NCBI GenBank assembly: GCA_027067555.1
Contig: JAMOVU010000016.1
Location: 1 to 36,542, forward strand
Source of the DNA: Candidatus Aminicenantota bacterium
GTDB lineage: Bacteria > Acidobacteriota > Aminicenantia > JAMOAD01
Direction: 5' to 3'
DNA: 36,542 nucleotides
Shown: in pieces, positions 34,691-36,542 of the stretch
How positions within the stretch are numbered: the first letter of the stretch is position 1
How the letters are laid out: each line of letters starts with the position of its first letter
Notes under the pieces: model-generated
Database searches by the model: none
What the model was told of the DNA's origin: nothing
Seen by the model: only the letters and a program-made list of their open reading frames with translations
Translations under genes and position numbers: made by a program

Positions 34691-34827
34691 TTTTTCAAAT
34701 AAGTAAAAATTTTATCATAAAAGATTTTTTATTCAAAGGAAAATCCTAATTTAATCTTATCTGGGAAAAAAATTATTAATATTGAATATTACCATAAAGT
34801 TTGGTTTGTATGTTGTGATTTAAAATA

Positions 34828-34856
34828 TTGATTTTTTTCTGTTTTTTTGCAATACT
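34828..34856 (+). promoter_or_regulatory. Promoter of the racemase gene, predicted leaderless start
   Basis: TTGATT (34828-34833), 17 bases, AATACT (34851-34856), then 5 bases before ATG 34862. No Shine-Dalgarno is visible. Together with the riboswitch it accounts for most of the 270-base gap 34592-34861; the remainder (34691-34827) is A/T-rich and holds the unplaced wtpA promoter. Confidence 0.5.
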
Positions 34857-34861
34857 GAAAT

Positions 34862-35560
34862 ATGAAAAGGGTTGGAATTATAGGTGGAATGAGCTGGCAA
34901 TCAACAATAGAGTATTATAGGGGGCTTAATGCACTCTCTGAAAAGTATGGAAATGGTTTTAGTACAATTGATATTATTATTTATTCCCTTAACTTTAGAG
35001 ACATAGAGAATTTTCAGAGACTCAATGATTGGGATAGTATAGAGAAGATGGTTTCACTTGCAGCAGTAAATCTTGAAAGAGCTGGGGCAGCTTTTTTAAT
35101 AATAGCTTCAAATACTATTCATAAAATTTTACCTTATGTGAAGATGAGGGTAGAGATACCATTTTTAAGCATAGTTGATGCTATAGGAGATGAGATTAAT
35201 AGGAGAGAGAATAAAAAAGTAGCACTTCTCGGGACAAGATTTACAATGGAAGAAAAATTTTACATTAAAGGCCTTAGCGAAAAGACCAAGGCTGAGATAA
35301 TAGTTCCGGAAAAAAAAGATAGAGAGATAATTGATAGAATAATCTTTGAAGAGCTTACAAAAGACATAATAAGTGATAAGTCAAGGAGTGTGCTTTTAAA
35401 TATCATAGAAAAATTAAAAAAAGATGGAGCCGACGGAGTGATACTTGGGTGTACGGAGCTTCCTTTAATTATTTCTCAGGAAATATCTCCGATTTCTCTT
35501 TTTAACTCAACTGAGATTCATATCAAAAAAGCCTTTGAATTTGCTCTGAAAGATAATTAA
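34862..35560 (+). CDS. Aspartate/glutamate racemase-family protein lacking one catalytic Cys
   Basis: The 232-residue protein is of the Asp/Glu racemase superfamily: GIIGGMSWQSTIEYYRGLN, the central IIASNTIHKI, and VILGCTELPLI near the end. Cofactor-independent racemases use two Cys, on either face of the substrate (Cys83 and Cys197 in E. coli YgeA, as I recall). Here Cys197 is kept but position 83 is Ser. The protein might be a one-base racemase, an isomerase of the maleate type, or inactive. It seems to be leaderless. The next gene is 22 bases on and has its own ribosome site. Confidence 0.88.
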   Translation: MKRVGIIGGMSWQSTIEYYRGLNALSEKYGNGFSTIDIIIYSLNFRDIENFQRLNDWDSIEKMVSLAAVNLERAGAAFLIIASNTIHKILPYVKMRVEIPFLSIVDAIGDEINRRENKKVALLGTRFTMEEKFYIKGLSEKTKAEIIVPEKKDREIIDRIIFEELTKDIISDKSRSVLLNIIEKLKKDGADGVILGCTELPLIISQEISPISLFNSTEIHIKKAFEFALKDN

Positions 35561-35582
35561 AAAGAATAGAAGGAGGGGGAAG

Positions 35583-36461
35583 ATGAAAAAAATACTAAGT
35601 TTTTTATTTTTAACACTTTTTTTGTTCTCATTTTGTTTGGCTGATTCTGTAAAGGATAGAGAAAAGGAAGGGCTTTCTCTTGCTAATAAGGCTAAAACAA
35701 TTGCAAATAGTGGTAGTTTCAAGGAGGCTTTTGAGCTTTATGGCAAGGCAGCAAAAATCTTTAGGGAATTGATGGGAGAAGAGCCAGATAATCCGAATCA
35801 TGTCCAAAATTATAAGCACTGCGTGGAGATGCCGGGATACATTCAGCTTATGGAAGCAATAAAGTATGAAAAAATGGGTGATAGTGAAAATGCTGCCAAG
35901 TACTTTAAAGCTGCTATGGAAATATATGGTAAAATTTCAAAAGAGTTCCCCAAACAAAAGAGCTTTGAGAATAATTATAAGTATGCCAAACATCACTGGT
36001 ATGTTGAAAAATTCAAAGTCCTTGAAAAGAAAAGAGGAAAGGCCTTTGATTTTTATGCACTTAAAATTCCAGGCGGGCTTATAAAATTACATGATTACAG
36101 AGGAAAAGTAATTCTTCTTGAGTTTTGGGTATCATGGTGTCCGGAGAGTCGGAAGAGCCTTTTTATGCTTGACCAAATTTATAAAAAATATAAAGATAAA
36201 GGAGTAATTATTATTGCACTTTCAATGGATAAAGTGGGAGGATATTTTAGAGATGGGGGACCGGAAAAGGCAATCGCGCTTTCAAAAGGGCACAAATATT
36301 TGTTTGGTTGGAGTGCTCCGACAATATCCGATGAATACGGTTATATTGATGCTGTCCCGAAAGTTTTTTTAATAGATAAAAACGGGAATATATACAAGAG
36401 GTTATCTGAAAAAGAGAGAACCGAAGAGAATATATCAAAGATCATTGAAAAATTGCTTTAA
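35583..36461 (+). CDS. Exported TPR-TlpA-like thioredoxin-fold protein with CPES active site
   Basis: The 292-residue protein has a signal peptide (residues 1-20). A helical TPR-like region follows (25-140; FKEAFELYGKAAKIFRELMG and MGDSENAAKYFKAAMEIYGK), then a TlpA/AhpC-type thioredoxin domain (150-292). The active-site loop is FWVSWCPESRK: Cys186 is present but the second Cys is Ser189, giving a CxxS site. The cis-Pro loop is AVPKVFLID (Pro259). A CxxS site suits a mixed-disulfide trap, glutathione-type or reductase chemistry, or peroxidase-like work with one Cys. Cys80 in the TPR part could be a resolving partner. The ribosome site is GAAGGAGGGGG. Confidence 0.85.
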   Translation: MKKILSFLFLTLFLFSFCLADSVKDREKEGLSLANKAKTIANSGSFKEAFELYGKAAKIFRELMGEEPDNPNHVQNYKHCVEMPGYIQLMEAIKYEKMGDSENAAKYFKAAMEIYGKISKEFPKQKSFENNYKYAKHHWYVEKFKVLEKKRGKAFDFYALKIPGGLIKLHDYRGKVILLEFWVSWCPESRKSLFMLDQIYKKYKDKGVIIIALSMDKVGGYFRDGGPEKAIALSKGHKYLFGWSAPTISDEYGYIDAVPKVFLIDKNGNIYKRLSEKERTEENISKIIEKLL

Positions 36462-36542
36462 CCTTCATAAAGCTAAACAGCATACCAGCCGTTCCAGCTG
36501 AGCAGCAAAATTGTCACGCTCTGTTGTCCCTGAAAAAGTTTA
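36462..36542. other. Unassigned end of window
   Basis: The 81 bases after the last stop show no gene, hairpin or promoter that I can identify. They look richer in G and C than the surrounding intergenic DNA (for instance CAGCATACCAGCCGTTCC), so they may belong to another feature that continues outside the window. Confidence 0.3.

Noticed and set aside
34611-34695. Reading the conserved leader as a plus-strand RNA, such as a GEMM/c-di-GMP riboswitch (GGCAAAGCC seen)
   Set aside because: The rest of the GEMM pattern is missing, while the minus strand gives the Moco-type core in the right place before wtpA.

Overview
The window is AT-rich bacterial DNA with tightly packed genes and carries 37 protein-coding genes, one of them cut by the left edge. 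Proteins are rich in Lys, Glu and Ile. A Gram-negative-type envelope is shown by an Oar-like TonB-dependent receptor, a type IV pilus secretin (PilQ), an outer-membrane beta-barrel protein and lipoproteins. An Oar-like receptor together with a pilMNOPQ operon followed by two lipoproteins recalls Acidobacteriota/Aminicenantes-type bacteria, but this placement is inference. Metal use (a Mo/W-bis-MGD oxidoreductase, a tungstate/molybdate-binding protein, a molybdenum/tungsten-cofactor-type riboswitch) suggests an anaerobe with anaerobic respiration.

Layout: 1-927 (-) is the start of an Oar-like receptor. 1074-3098 (-) is a secreted Ntn-hydrolase (AAT/C45 type) fused to a beta-propeller-like domain. 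3220-5356 (+) is an ATGA-coupled trio: DUF1232, DUF4412 and MEMO1. 5370-8890 (-) is an operon read EamA transporter, purA, rsmA, mpg. 8975-9523 (-) is an RsbRD_N-like sensor protein, divergent from 9689-15848 (+), the most interesting block: ArsR regulator, TorD-like chaperone, Tat-exported molybdopterin oxidoreductase, four-cluster ferredoxin subunit, cytochrome b fused to half of a YeeE/YedE sulfur-compound transporter, the other transporter half, and an exported rhodanese. I read it as a membrane-bound respiratory reductase for thiosulfate, polysulfide or a similar sulfur species, physically tied to its own sulfur transporter. A Gfo/Idh oxidoreductase and a class I (DhnA-type) aldolase follow. 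18161-25485 (+) is pilM-N-O-P-Q plus two lipoproteins, a TPR protein and a Roadblock-like protein. 25490-27612 (-) is rpmE, prfA, prmC (translation). 27684-30137 (-) is a C10 (streptopain-like) protease followed by a beta-barrel protein. 30271-33731 (+) is an epimerase, a DUF58 protein and a membrane protein with a degenerate spermidine-synthase-like domain. 33683-34591 (-) is wtpA, preceded by the riboswitch. 34862-36461 (+) is an Asp/Glu racemase homologue and a TPR-TlpA-like protein.

Two themes run across the window. First, the Mo/W theme joins the oxidoreductase operon to the riboswitch-controlled wtpA. Second, at least five genes (EamA, arsR, the epimerase, the DUF58 gene, the racemase) have a sigma70-like promoter whose -10 box ends only 5 to 8 bases before the ATG and show no Shine-Dalgarno, so they are predicted to be leaderless, while most other genes have strong AGGAGG sites.

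No tRNA, rRNA, CRISPR array, insertion sequence or phage gene was seen. No gene-free stretch exceeds 300 bases; the longest (34592-34861) holds the riboswitch and a promoter. The last 81 bases (36462-36542) hold nothing I can identify.
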